From: Progne subis subis
Lineage: Eukaryota; Chordata; Aves; Passeriformes; Hirundinidae
Reading direction: 5' to 3'
DNA length: 64,000 nucleotides
Assembly: GCA_022316685.1 (NCBI GenBank)
Contig: JAKJHU010000037.1
Coordinates: 1,351,792 to 1,415,791 of the forward strand
Shown here: piece after piece, positions 12,889 to 23,150 of the stretch
Position numbering within the stretch: the stretch's first letter is position 1
Layout: each line of letters starts with the position of its first letter
Position numbers and translations under genes: made by a program
Notes under the pieces: generated by a model
Database searches by the model: none
Told to the model about the DNA's origin: nothing
The model's input: the letters and a program-made list of their open reading frames with translations, nothing else

Positions 12889-13953
12889 GGTAAGAGCATT
12901 GGATGCTATCTATTTACCTCAACTTTAGTCAGGCTTTTGGCACAGTCTGCCATATCTGCACAGAGAAACTGTTGCTGATGATGAGCAGACAGCAGATTAG
13001 TGGATCCAGCCCTGTTCAGCATCTTCACTGATGATCTGGATGATGGGGCAGAGGGTACCCTCAGTAGGGTTGCTGATGGTGTGTAAACTGGGAGGGATGG
13101 CCGGTACATAAGAGAGTTGTGCTGCCATCCAGAGGTTCCTTAAAAGTCTGGAGAAAGGGACAGACAGGAAGCTCAGGCAGTTCAACAAAGAGAAATGCCA
13201 AGTCTTTCACCCAGGGAGAAACAAGCCTGAGTACTCTGGAGGCTGACCAGGTGAAAGCAGTTCAGCAGAAAAAGACCAGGGCTTCTGGTAGACACCACAT
13301 CAAACATAAACCAAGACATATGCCCTTGCCATAAAGGTGGCCAATGGGACCTTGAGCTGCATTAGGCAAAGCACAGGCAGCAGGTGAAAGGAGGATTCTT
13401 CCCCTCTACTCGCCACTAGTGAGGCCACACCTGGAGTGCTGTGTCCAGTTCCGGGCTCCCCAGCTCTGGAGAGATAAGGACATTCAGCAGAGTCTAATGA
13501 AGGGCCACAAGATGAAGAGACTGGTGCATTCCTCCTATGGGGAAAGGCTGAGACAGCTGGGACTGCGTGTAAGTATATATGATAAACATATATATGACAC
13601 ATGATATACATATAGCTATGTATATAAATACCCGAAGGGAGGGGACAAAGAGGATGGAGCCAGGCATTTTTTAAAAGCACTCAGTGACAGGACCAGAGGC
13701 AGAGGGAACAACCTGAAGCACAGGAGTTTTTTTTCTGAACATCAGGAAAAACAATTTCACTCTGAGGCTGACTGAGCACTGGCACAGGTTGTTCAGAGAC
13801 ATGGAGGTATTCTCATCCTTGGAGATATTCAAAAGCCGCCTGGATATTGTCCTGGTAGACCTGCTTTAGGTGGCAATGCTTGAGCAAACGGGTTGAAGAT
13901 GACTTCTGGAGATCCCTTGCTACCATAGCCAGTCTGTGATTCTTTGATTCTGT
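12889..13953 (+). pseudogene. CR1 LINE reverse transcriptase fragment and 3' end
   Basis: A 5'-truncated, plus-strand CR1 copy of about 1.07 kb. The translated start still shows the RT region (a FSKAF-like segment near 12930, and FTDDLDDG at about 13025-13048 from the conserved palm region). The catalytic box that follows has decayed (VADG then a stop near 13085). Downstream the DNA tracks the CR1 C-terminal region: GAGGCCACACCTGGAGTGCT, GTGTCCAGTTCCGGGCTCCC, TATGGGGAAAGGCTGAGACA, ACTGAGCACTGGCACAGGTT. It ends with the tandem GATTCT octamers at 13931-13953. Stops and frameshifts break it throughout. Part of the expected sequence around 13570-13617 is replaced by an AT-rich, TATATA-containing tract. 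Frames of 126 codons on the other strand here are shadows. Confidence 0.9.
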
Positions 13954-15769
13954 AAAATAAAAAAGGTGGATTTCCTAAGATTCTACCTCAGGGCTGCTTG
14001 GGATTTCCTCGCTGCTACTAATTTTACTTTGGTTTCCATGGTGCCAAAGGCAGAGGAGCAGAAGAAATCAAGTAATGAAGCCTACAAGTAGTTTCTCAAG
14101 GGAATGAGGAGCTAAATAAGGTAAATTGATATGAAATAAACCAGAAGCTATTGCTCACTTCACTGAATGCTTGAAAAGATATCAGAAGTATGTCTTTGAA
14201 TGCAGTAATCTCTGGACTGGTATTTAGCATAACTTTCTAATATATTTAGTTTTCCCTATCATTTTTATTACTAGTATCATTTTTAAACAATGCCATTTGA
14301 TACTTTTTGAAACATGGACAAAAAGGATATTAAGACCAGTGACATCATTTAAGCTTTGTACAGAATAAGATGTAGATGGCTGTCCTACACACAGGTGAAT
14401 GTCAGTGCAATTTTTTACTTAGGTTTTAAAAAGAAAGTATTCACTGTTCACAAATATTTGTCCTAGAGACTGGGTGAAGAATCACTGTGATGTGAAATTA
14501 AATACATCATTAACGTAGTCAGCACAAATAGTGAAGTTTATTGTACCTCATGTTTAGTATTTGAAGAAGAGTAGGGTAAAAATACTATTAGAATTTCCTG
14601 TTCTAAACAACCAGAGTACAGACTGTCATTTTGTCATCTGTGTCTCAGGAAACAGCTCATCATAACATGCCATAGATTTTTGGTCTCTGCCTTTTTTGTT
14701 AGCAGTTATACTGCTGATTCAGACCCTGACTCTGCAAGCTGTTGTGCACAGCTATCAGCATGTGCTCACTGCCTGAACTGTGCCTTTTCTGAACACATGC
14801 AGTATTCATTTTACCACCAGATTCTGCATTAGGATGTTGGAGAATATTTAGGGAGAATGTATTTTTTTCCTTTTTTCCCTCTTCTTTCAACATTTTTTTT
14901 TCTTTTTGTTTTGTTTGGCTTTTTGTTTTTTGTTACTATTGTATTGCTTCTCATCAAAGAAAATAAATATTCCACGGAGAGGGTCCAGGTGAAAGAGTGC
15001 TACTTTAGTGCTCCAAGGGTGAAATATTGTTACAGAGAGCAAAAACATTAATGTGGCATGTTGTAAAGTCAGCTACTACTGGGAAAACTCCAGAGAGAAT
15101 CTGTTTATCAGAGATTGTAATGTATCATAAGAAAAGCATTAGGAAACTGGCAAGCAGACCAACTAATGTATTAAAAAAATGTTAACTCAAAAACCACAAA
15201 GACCCACAGTAACGGAAAATTACATGGATCATCAAATATCGACTATAGACTTAGTGAAAACCAGTATACTACTGATTCCTTTGGGACTTACACGAAATTT
15301 GGGTGAAAATAATTCACTTTATAACACTAGAAAGAGTGACTTATCTCAAGATAATTACTCCAAGCTACTCTTCATGCTACAAAATAACAGTATCCCCTTA
15401 TGTGACCTATTTGATGTTTTGGCTGGTACTCCTGAACAGCTGCAGTCACTCTGATCTTTCTTAATTTTGCAGAGGAGAGCTGCTGGGTTTGTAGGAATGA
15501 CCATTAAGCAGGCTAAGGTGCCCCAAGGGTAATTCTGATGGAAAAAGGGCCTGAAAGAACAAATTATGAGTAATAAAAATGATTAGAGAGGGGTTTTTTT
15601 TTTAGGAAAGCTTCAAATCCATTTTTTTCATGTAACATATGCCTGTTATGAGGACTTCTTCCCAACACGCAATATTGGAAATTGGAAACAAAACCACACT
15701 ACTCTGTATTATGACTTTTCAAAATTTTGAAAAGCATTTTTTGCATGTCCATGTTTTGGCAGGAAAAAG

Positions 15770-15800
<31 letters not shown>

Positions 15801-18043
15801 TTTTCATTTAGGATTGTAGCAATACCTATGGGTCTCCTGGCTGGGACACTAGAATGATCAACAAAATAAACTTCTGCTGACTTTGCTAAGTGTTTATCTC
15901 ACATGCCATAAAATACCCTGGGTATATACTGGTGTGGTTTTTCCCTCAAAATTCCTCTGATTGCAGATGTATCTGCTGAATTGCTTCCTGTAGTGTAGAG
16001 CAAGTGCCATGGCACTCAGTGCGAGAGCTCAAACTGGTCACTGTTCCTCCTGGAAATCCCCAGGCTCTGTGCTGTAGTTCATCTGAGGCCAAAATAGATG
16101 CTGCCCTGAGAAAGTGTTTTGAAATCACTTTTAGAAGACTTTTATCTTCTTCATGACACATGATATTAATATGCTACAGGTTTGGTTTTTTTGTTTTTTT
16201 TTTCAATTTTCCACTAAGTGCTTTTATTGTAAGAAGTCTAGCTTGTGCTCTTCCAACATTCTTTTTTGATTCACCCATTCAGCAATTTATTACGCCCCCT
16301 GGCAACTTTCAGATCGGATGTCTCCTATCTGCTCTCCTCCTCTTTCCCATGTTTCCTTCCTAAACACCTTCTCCTCAGGAATGTAATCAAAGGTTTGGCT
16401 CTTTCACTGCTGCTATAAACTTCATCTGCTCCTCAGTCAGGTTCTCCGTGGTTGTGGTCTTTGGTGAGCCATTGTAACAAGTCTCTTTTAAACTTCTTGG
16501 AAAAGGTAATTTTACCTTTTGGATTGATTATTTGATTTGACCATGAAGGAAGGTGAAATCTGAAACTTTCTTGTCTGGATTTTGTTTGCTTCTTTGAGTG
16601 AAGAAAAAAAAAAAAAAAAAAAGTCACTAAACGGAAGAAACCGTGGATTTTGTGTAAGGAAGTCCTGAAAGGGTGCTGGTTTCCAAGCCTTTCCTCATTC
16701 ATAACACTTACAGAGTACATTTCCATCTCAACATATGTCTACTCCTTTTGTAGTGTAAGTATCTGATAAAATTTTACCATAATTGTCTGCTATTTCTTGC
16801 TTCCCTCCAGATCCAACTTGCTCTAAATTAACTTCTATTCCAAAAAAAAAACAGCCACAAAAGGAGCAGTGAGCAGTGTATTCACCACATCTGCACAGAC
16901 TTTCCAACTGAACCCACAGGAAACACACATAAACCATTTTATTTTACATGTGACCAGAATTGTTTCCCTCTGAACTTGTCAGCCCGGCATTCCTGTTTTG
17001 AAACAACCATATCCTGGATTTTTTTTTCCCATTGCTGCAGAGTTGCATGTCTAACAGAAATATGAATTCAAGTATAATCCTGAGTCAATTCCTGTTGAAA
17101 CTGATGAGAAATATTGTAGAAAATAGTGTCTTCGAACTGATCCAGATAAGTATTTAAATGTTCTTTCCTCCCCCTCATTCCCTGGGTGCCTCTCTCTCTC
17201 ATTTTGTCTTTTCATTCTTTCAGCTGCCTCCTTTCCAGATTACTCCTTTCCTCGTTATTCATTCATTTTTAACCTACTACATCTCTTAACTCAGCTTTTG
17301 CCATTGAAAGCTTCCTCTCTCAAGGAAAGATGTTTGTTTTTCTCTCCTCTGCTGAGGATATACTGGTTCTTGGTTAAGTAGAGTACTTCCTTTTCTGCTA
17401 TTGTACCTCTTTATGTGCCAATTTTGCCCAGCTGAGTGTTCCATAATGTGGAAGAAAAAAATATTAGGATCACTGCTAGTGTTTCTTCCTAACTGTTGAA
17501 GTTTTGAAGTTGACCATATTGCTGAAAAACAAGCAGTAAAGCATACCCCCTGTTTTGCCGCTGGAATATCTACATCCAATACAGATCAAGTCTGTCAACC
17601 TCTGAAACTATATTTTCTTTTTTACTTGCCTTTAGTGTGTAACTAGACGTAGTTAACAGTGAGGCACAAAGACATGCACTTACGACTGGGAAGTTACTCT
17701 CAGAAAATTTTTAAATCTTAAAAATAAAATAGAAACAAAAAGCTAAGAAAATAAATTCATCTTTGGCTAATTAACAATACATTTTCTTAATAGAACTCCA
17801 TCATAAATGTTCATACATGCAAAATACGCTTGTTCAGAGAGAATTATAAAAGGGCACTCTTGCCCTAATTGCAGCATCGGAAGTGTATTTTTTGGTGTTG
17901 GAGCAAAAAGAGCACTTGTTTTTCCAGACTACTCTGCTTAGAAGTTGTCTGCTTAGTACAATTGTTCATTCTATTCTGTTCTAACACTATTACCCTTCTT
18001 TAAGGCACTTCACCTGAAAGCTTTTCCAGACACTGACAGTTGT
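13954..18043. other. Non-coding DNA, no gene recognised
   Basis: No host exon identified. Simple repeats: (TA)15 at 15770-15799 and 19 A at 16604-16622. The 97-codon frame at 16433-16726 runs through the A-run and is not credible. The remainder is AT-rich and unremarkable up to the target site of the provirus. Confidence 0.6.
15770..15799. repeat. (TA)15 microsatellite
   Basis: An uninterrupted TA dinucleotide run of about 30 bp. Confidence 0.95.
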
Positions 18044-18048
18044 CTGAC
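18044..18048. repeat. Target-site duplication, left copy
   Basis: CTGAC directly precedes the left LTR and recurs directly after the right LTR. Five-base duplications are typical of ERVL-type integration. Confidence 0.95.
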
Positions 18049-18705
18049 TGTGGTGGTTTCAGGCAGATTTTGGGAGAAATCCTCCCAAGGGGCCCCCCTC
18101 TCCCCTCCCCCAACTGGTTCGGGAAAAACTTCTTCAGAGAGAAGTGGAAAAAACCTGTTTATTACACAGGCAAAGCACTCCCAGCACAATACCCGATGAC
18201 AAGAGCTTTGTGCCGCTTACGGAGGGATAACAAACTTAAAGAAAGTCTCTCCTCTTGAAGATTGTCAGTGTGCTCCACCACTCTCTCTCCGCTGACGTTG
18301 GAAAAAAAAGTGCAGGGCTGGTCTTGGTGGTTTCGGTGGGGTGGGTCCCCTGTGGAGGCCCCCCAGTGCTTCCCCAGGTCCTCAGTCCGGAGAGGTTGGA
18401 ACAGTTCCGAGGAGAGGGCAAAAAAAAAAAAAAAAAAGAAAAAAGGAAAGAAAAAAAGAAAAAAAGAAGAAAGCAAAAAAAGCAAAAAAAGCTTCAGCTA
18501 TTCTACAGCATCTAACACTATGCTAGCACTAAACTAAACTAACTGCCCGAGAAAAACAACAGAGCTTCTTCAGTCTCGCCGAGTTCCAGCTCCCCCGCTT
18601 CAAGGTCACTTGGATGAGCAGAGTTTTCCTGGGGAAAAACAAACCGCGCTTGCCCTCCCCCCTGCACCCAACAGACGATTGGGGATACACAGTCACCCCA
18701 GGACA
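18049..18705 (-). repeat. 3' LTR of the provirus
   Basis: 657 bp, TG...CA ends. On the minus strand it carries an AATAAA polyadenylation signal (18158-18163). No clear TATA box is seen, only a TTTAAG-like site about 80 bp upstream of AATAAA. A 70-bp purine tract on the plus strand (18420-18490: 18 A, then A-runs broken by single G) appears as a pyrimidine tract in the sense of the provirus. It differs from the 5' LTR by one small substitution/indel and one homopolymer base. Confidence 0.97.
18158..18163 (-). terminator. LTR polyadenylation signal
   Basis: AATAAA on the minus strand, 109 bp inside the downstream edge of the LTR. In this 3' LTR it would define the end of the proviral transcript. 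Confidence 0.8.
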
Positions 18706-18718
18706 TCTTCCACCCCTT
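18706..18718 (-). promoter_or_regulatory. Polypurine tract
   Basis: On the minus strand, AAGGGGTGGAAGA abuts the first base of the 3' LTR. A purine run in this place primes plus-strand DNA synthesis in retroviruses. It has one internal T. Confidence 0.85.
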
Positions 18719-19039
18719 ATCCCCATATCGTTGACTTACAGACAGAACCAATGTATATTCCACATAAAACTTCCATCTATTCTCCCCATAAAAAAAACAA
18801 TACAAGCAATACCTGTCATGCTCCTGTCATGTTCCACACTGAGGCACTGAATCCAGGCCCCAGGCTGCAGGGCAGCAGGATTCCTCTCTCACTTACTCAT
18901 ACCTTCAACACTTGCTCATACCTTCAACACTTAACACATACCCTCTCACTTACACATTTCCTTCTATTTCATTCTGCATGGTTTAATGTACAGACAATGG
19001 CAATAGCATTCAGCAAACAGTGATGTTTACAAATTATTC
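18719..19039 (-). other. Proviral non-coding region between pol and the polypurine tract
   Basis: About 320 bp after the integrase stop with no open frame of note. It holds neither env nor a recognisable dUTPase, so the element passes directly from pol to the 3' LTR. It includes two copies of a 19-bp unit (CTCATACCTTCAACACTT plus a G; 18896-18913 and 18915-18932 on the plus strand), followed by related CTTACACAT-like sequence. Confidence 0.8.
18896..18932. repeat. 19-bp tandem duplication in proviral 3' region
   Basis: Two perfect 18-bp copies separated by one G. Partial, related CATACC/CACTTACAC words follow up to about 18957. Confidence 0.85.
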
Positions 19040-21376
19040 TCACCCAACAATCAGATCTCCCTGAGGTACACATCGAGTTGTTCCATCTTTCTGCATTATC
19101 CACCATGTGCAACCTGGTCCCTGAGCAAAGACAACCCCACGAATGGGTTTGTCTGTACTTGAGGGAGACCTGATCCACACTGTCTTCCCTAACAGACCTC
19201 TGACATGCACCACTGGGACTTTATCTCCATCTGTTGTATGCAGAGGCTCAGCCTGGGCGGGTCCTGCTCGGTTGGTGGAGCCTCGGGTGTTGACCAACCA
19301 GGTGGCCTTTGCTAAGTGCTGCTCCCAATTCTTGAACGATCCCCCCCCCAATGCTTTCAATTGGGTTTTTAACAATGCATTGTGCCTCTCCACTTTGCCT
19401 GCAGCAGGTGCATGGTAGGGAATATGGTACACCCACTCAATGCCATGTTCCCTAGCCCAGGTGTTAATAAGGCTGTTCTTGAAATGAGTCCCGTTGTCTG
19501 ACTCAATCCTCTCAGGGGTACCATGTCTCCACAGAACTTGCTTCTCTAGGCCCAGGATGGTGTTCCGGGCAGTAGCGTGAGGCACAGGGTAGGTCTCCAA
19601 CCATCCAGTGGTGGCTTCCACCATTGTGAGCACGTAGCGCTTGCCTTGGCGGGTTTGGGGAAGGGTGATGTAGTCAATCTGCCAGGCTTCCCCGTACTTA
19701 TACTTGGACCATCGCCCGCCATACCATAGCGGCTTCACCCGCTTGGCCTGTTTGATGGCAGCACACGTCTCACAGTCATGGATAACCTGAGAAATACTGT
19801 CCATGGTTAGATCCACCCCTCGGTCTCGTGCCCACTTATAGGTGGCATCTCTGCCCTGGTGACCTGAGGCATCATGGGCCCATCGAGCTAGGAACAACTC
19901 TCCCTTGTGTTCCCAATCTAAGTCTATCTTTGACACTTCTATTTTTGCTGCCCGATCTACCTGCTCGTTGTTTCGATGCTCTTCATTAGCTCTACTCTTG
20001 GGGATGTGGGCATCTACGTGGCGGACTTTCACAGGTAGTCTCCCTACCCTGGTAGCAATGTCTTTCCACTCCTCAGCAGCCCAAATTGGTTTCCCCCCAC
20101 GCTGCCAATTAGCCTCTTTCCACCTCTTCAGCCATCCCCACAGAGCATTGGCTACCATCCACGAATCAGTATAGAGGTAGAGCCTCGGCCACCCCTCTCT
20201 TTCAGCAATATCCAAGGCCAATTGAACAGCCTTGAGTTCTGCAAGTTGACTTGATCCACCCTCTCCTTCAGTGGCCTCAGCAACTTGTCGTGTGGGACTC
20301 CACACGGCTGCTTTCCACTTCCGGTTCATCCCTACAATACGACAGGAACCGTCAGTGAAAAGGGCATAATGCCTCTCCTCTGCTGGCAATTGGTTGTATG
20401 GTGGAGCCTCTTCAGCCCGTGTCACTTGCTCTTGTTCTTCATCTGTGAGGCCAAAATTTTCACCCTCAGGCCAATTGGTAATTATTTCCAAAATCCCAGG
20501 GCGATTCAGTTTACCCATACGGGCACGCTGCGTAATAAGAGCAATCCACTTGCTCCATGTGGCATCAGTGGCGTGATGGGTGGAGGGGACCTCCCCTTTG
20601 AACATCCACCCCAGCACAGGCAGTCGGGGTGCCAGGAGGAGTTGCGCCTCTGTACCAATCACCTCCGAGGCGGCTTGAACTCCTTCATAGGCAGCTAAGA
20701 TTTCCTTCTCAGTTGGGGTGTAATTGGCTTCAGACCCTCTGTAGCTTCGACTCCAAAATCCTAGTGGTCGGCCTCGAGTCTCACCAGGCACCTTCTGCCA
20801 AAGGCTCCAGGACAGGCCATTGTTCCCGGCTGCTGAGTAGAGCACATTCTTCACTTCTGGTCCTGTCCTCACTGGGCCAAGGGCCACTGCATGAGCGATC
20901 TCCTCCTTGATCTGGGCAAAGGCTTGTTGCTGCTCAGGGCCCCAGTGGAAATCATTCTTTTTTCGGGTGACCAGGTAAAGAGGGCTCACGATTTGACTAT
21001 ACTCGGGAATATGCATCCTCCAGAAACCTATAGCACCTAGGAAAGCTTGTGTCTCCTTCTTATTGGTCGGTGGAGACATTGCTGTGATCTTGTTGATGAC
21101 ATCAGTAGGAATCTGCCGCCGTCCATCTTGCCATTTTACTCCCAGGAACTGGATCTCTCGGGCAGGTCCCTTGACCTTGCTCTGCTTGATGGCAAAACCA
21201 GCTTTCAGGAGAATTTGGATGATCTTCTCTCCTTTCTCAAACACTTCCATTGCCGTGTTCCCCCACACAATGATGTCATCGATATACTGTAGGTGCTCCG
21301 GAGCCTCACCCTTTTCCAGTGCAGCTTGGATCAGTCCATGGCAGATGGTAGGACTGTGCTTCCACCCCTGGGGCAG
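19040..21376 (-). pseudogene. pol: Proviral pol: RT palm/thumb, RNase H and integrase
   Basis: An open frame of about 780 codons running from just after an in-frame stop to the integrase end. It starts with LPQG, and the RT active site YIDD lies at 21275-21286. RT thumb and connection follow. Counting from a GTG codon at 21268, RNase H shows FTDGS (D306), AELK (E344), YTDS (D368) and D438. The integrase zinc site is H465, H470, C499, C502. The integrase core is D532, D591, E627, with exactly 35 residues between the last two (D,D35E). A C-terminal domain with VWIRSP and a tryptophan pair ends at the stop at 19040. The motifs are intact in this segment, so decay is limited. It lacks its N-terminal RT part because of the stop at 21377-21379. 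It would convert viral RNA to DNA and insert it in the genome. No dUTPase follows. RT, RNase H and integrase assignments are secure; the ERVL assignment is from overall resemblance. Confidence 0.95.
21275..21286 (-). other. Reverse transcriptase YIDD active-site codons
   Basis: The four codons of the RT metal-binding box are intact. They lie about 90 bp downstream of the in-frame stop. Confidence 0.95.
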
Positions 21377-21592
21377 TCAGTTCCAGGTGTACTGCACGCC
21401 CCTCCATGTGAAGGCAAACTGAGGCCTGCATTCTGCTGCCAAAGGAATGGAGAAAAATGCATTGGCAATATCAACTGTGGCATACCATTTTGCTGCCTTG
21501 GACTCCAGCTCATACTGGAGCTCCAACATGTCTGGCACAGCAGCACTCAGTGGTGGTGTCACCTCATTCAATGCACGGTAGTCCACAGTCAA
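21377..21592 (-). pseudogene. pol: Proviral pol: RT fingers/palm segment
   Basis: A 71-codon segment with typical retroviral RT content: TVDYRALNEV at the start, YATVDIANAFFSIPL (first catalytic aspartate region) in the middle, and FTWRGVQYTW near the end. It is in the same frame as the long pol segment to its left and is separated from it only by a single TGA at 21377-21379. The open frame extends slightly upstream of the ATG at 21592 (to SEGEWRL at about 21610), where it meets the protease/RT segment in another frame. So the RT is interrupted twice within 240 bp. Confidence 0.92.
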
Positions 21593-21605
21593 TCTCCATT
21601 CTCCT

Positions 21606-22172
21606 TCAGATTTTGCGCACAGGCCAAATGGGGCTGTTGAAGGGTGAGTGGGTTTTACTAACCACCCCTTGGCTCTCCAGCTCTTGAATCATCTTATGAA
21701 TGGGAATCACAGCATCTCGAGTGGTTCTATACTGTCGGCGGTGCACTATAGAAGTGGCAATTGGTACCCGTTGTTCTTGTACTTTCAAGAGTCCTACTGC
21801 AGAAGGATTCTTGGACAGTCCAGGCAAGGTGTTCAATTGCTGGATGCCCTCTGTTACTACAGCCGCTATCCCGAATGCCCACCTGAGTCCTTTCGGGTCT
21901 TTGAAATACCCACTTCGGAGGAAGTCTATGCCCAAAATACATGGGGCCTCTGGGCCAGTCACAATAGGGTGTTTCTCCCACTCCTTTCCAGTTAGGCTCA
22001 CATCTGCTTCTACCACAGTAAAATCCTGTGATCCCCCCGTCACGCCAGCAATAGAGACAGATTCTGCCCCTACCTGTCTTGATGGCATTAATGTGCACTG
22101 CGCACCAGTATCAACCAAGGCCTCATATCTTGTGGTTCTGATGTGCCAGGCCAACGAATCCACACAGTCCAA
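21606..22172 (-). pseudogene. pro: Proviral retropepsin protease and RT N-terminus
   Basis: 188 codons from a TTG at 22172; the frame is open a little further, back to a TAG near 22190, so the start is not fixed. LVDTGAQ at residues 19-25 is the aspartic protease active site, and CILGIDFL at 78-85 is the second conserved retropepsin block. From about residue 150 the sequence becomes the RT N-terminus (IQELESQGVV, SPFNSPIWPVRK). It ends at TGA 21606-21608 just after a four-base A run (21611-21614), beyond which the RT continues in another frame. Protease and RT start are therefore fused in one frame, as expected for ERVL. Protease would cut the viral polyproteins. Confidence 0.9.
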
Positions 22173-22222
22173 AATACACGGTTTTCCCTAGCCTCTACCT
22201 GGCTAGAGGCAGGGCCCCTCTA
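22173..22222 (-). other. Gag-protease junction with TAG stop and frame offset
   Basis: The last gag-like frame ends with TAG at 22220-22222. The same frame is open again for about 45 codons after the TAG, while the protease lies in the -1 frame. A GGGAAAAC stretch (A run at 22182-22185 on the plus strand as TTTT) lies where the two frames could meet. The arrangement could reflect termination/readthrough plus a shift, or simple damage. Confidence 0.5.
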
Positions 22223-22486
22223 AGCCTGGTTATCTTTCTTTCCTTGAGCATATGCCTTAGAGGTTCCTTCAAGGGGGTCGGACATGTCATCATCGTCATA
22301 CCTGGCAGTTCGGCTACGGGCAACTGGAGCCGCTTCCCTTTTGGTGAAACTCCCTCTTTGAGTCTTGACTTCCTTCAATTCACGCACCCGTTGTGCCAAG
22401 GCAGCCGTAGATTTTCCATCCCATCTGTTCATATTTTCTCCGCAATCCCGCAGGAAGAACCACAGCTCAGCGCGTGGAGTGTACCC
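22220..22486 (-). pseudogene. gag: Proviral gag C-terminal segment
   Basis: A frame ending in KDNQA and then TAG. From its likely entry at a four-G run (22484-22487) it reads YTPRAELWFFLRDCGENMNR, then a basic, charged stretch (GKSTAALAQRVRELKE, RSRTARYDDDD). No CCHC zinc knuckle is visible. The sequence looks like protein rather than chance, and it follows the previous gag segment in another phase, so a one-base change near 22484 probably separates them. It is assigned to gag by position only. Confidence 0.6.
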
Positions 22487-23150
22487 CTCTCTCCCTACCC
22501 GGGGAGCGTCTACGTTGGGTACCAGAACCTCTGATCTGCACTGCTGAGATTTGGAGAAGGTCCTCTCTAATCTCCTCCCTGAGTTTCTTATGATTCTTAT
22601 CTATCTTATCCTCTAGTTTCTGTAGGCGTGTTTCCACAGCTGCGATTCTGGCGTGTGTTGGGCCATGCACAGCATCTGCATATGCTCGGAGCTTCTTCGC
22701 CATATCAAGCACAGTTTCCTCCATGTCCTCCTGCTTCATTACTGCTAAAGCAGAAGCATATTCTAATGGCCCGAGTCGTATAAGTTTTCGCCACATCACA
22801 GATGTACATGATACCAAGTCTGGGTTCCTAGTGTTTATATCATCTGAGAAAACCATCTCTGCCACTGCCATTTCTCTCAAGCGTTGAATCCCTTGTTCTA
22901 TGGTCTTCCATGGGGTTTGCTGCATATAGAGATCATCTGCACATAGGTATCTTTCTGCCACGCTTCCTAGGACCCGTATCCAGAGACTGCAAGGACTAGC
23001 CTCTCTCATCATCTCCTGGTCGATGACTGGATCATGTGACAGGGATCCCAGATGCCTCGCTTCAGTGCCATCCAGAATTGTAGCCTCACCTGCGGCATCC
23101 CAAAGACGGACTAACCAACTAATTATAGATTCATCAGGTTGTCGCCGGTA
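22467..23150 (-). pseudogene. gag: Proviral gag central segment (capsid-like, coiled coil)
   Basis: The frame is open from about 23150 (reading NYRRQPDESIISWLVRLWDA) through an ATG at 23012 to a TGA at 22467, about 225 codons. It is rich in helices. A likely coiled coil lies in ARIAAVETRLQKLEDKIDKN and the charged residues after it (near 22620-22570), and an arginine-rich tail follows (RGSGTQRRRSPGRER). This pattern and the position before protease fit a Gag capsid/nucleocapsid region. It is out of phase with the gag segments on both sides. The call is by position and composition because I see no unambiguous capsid motif. Confidence 0.7.

Noticed and set aside
13300..13680. 126-codon minus-strand frame
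   Set aside because: It is the antisense of the CR1 copy and includes the AT-rich replacement.
18162..18805. Several 60-107 codon frames on both strands within and beside the left LTR, repeated within the right LTR
   Set aside because: They are translations of LTR sequence, partly of the A/G tract (poly-Lys or poly-Phe). The same frames appear in both LTRs because the LTRs are identical.
19143..22191. Plus-strand frames of 60-163 codons across the provirus
   Set aside because: Antisense shadows of pol and protease; no motif of their own.
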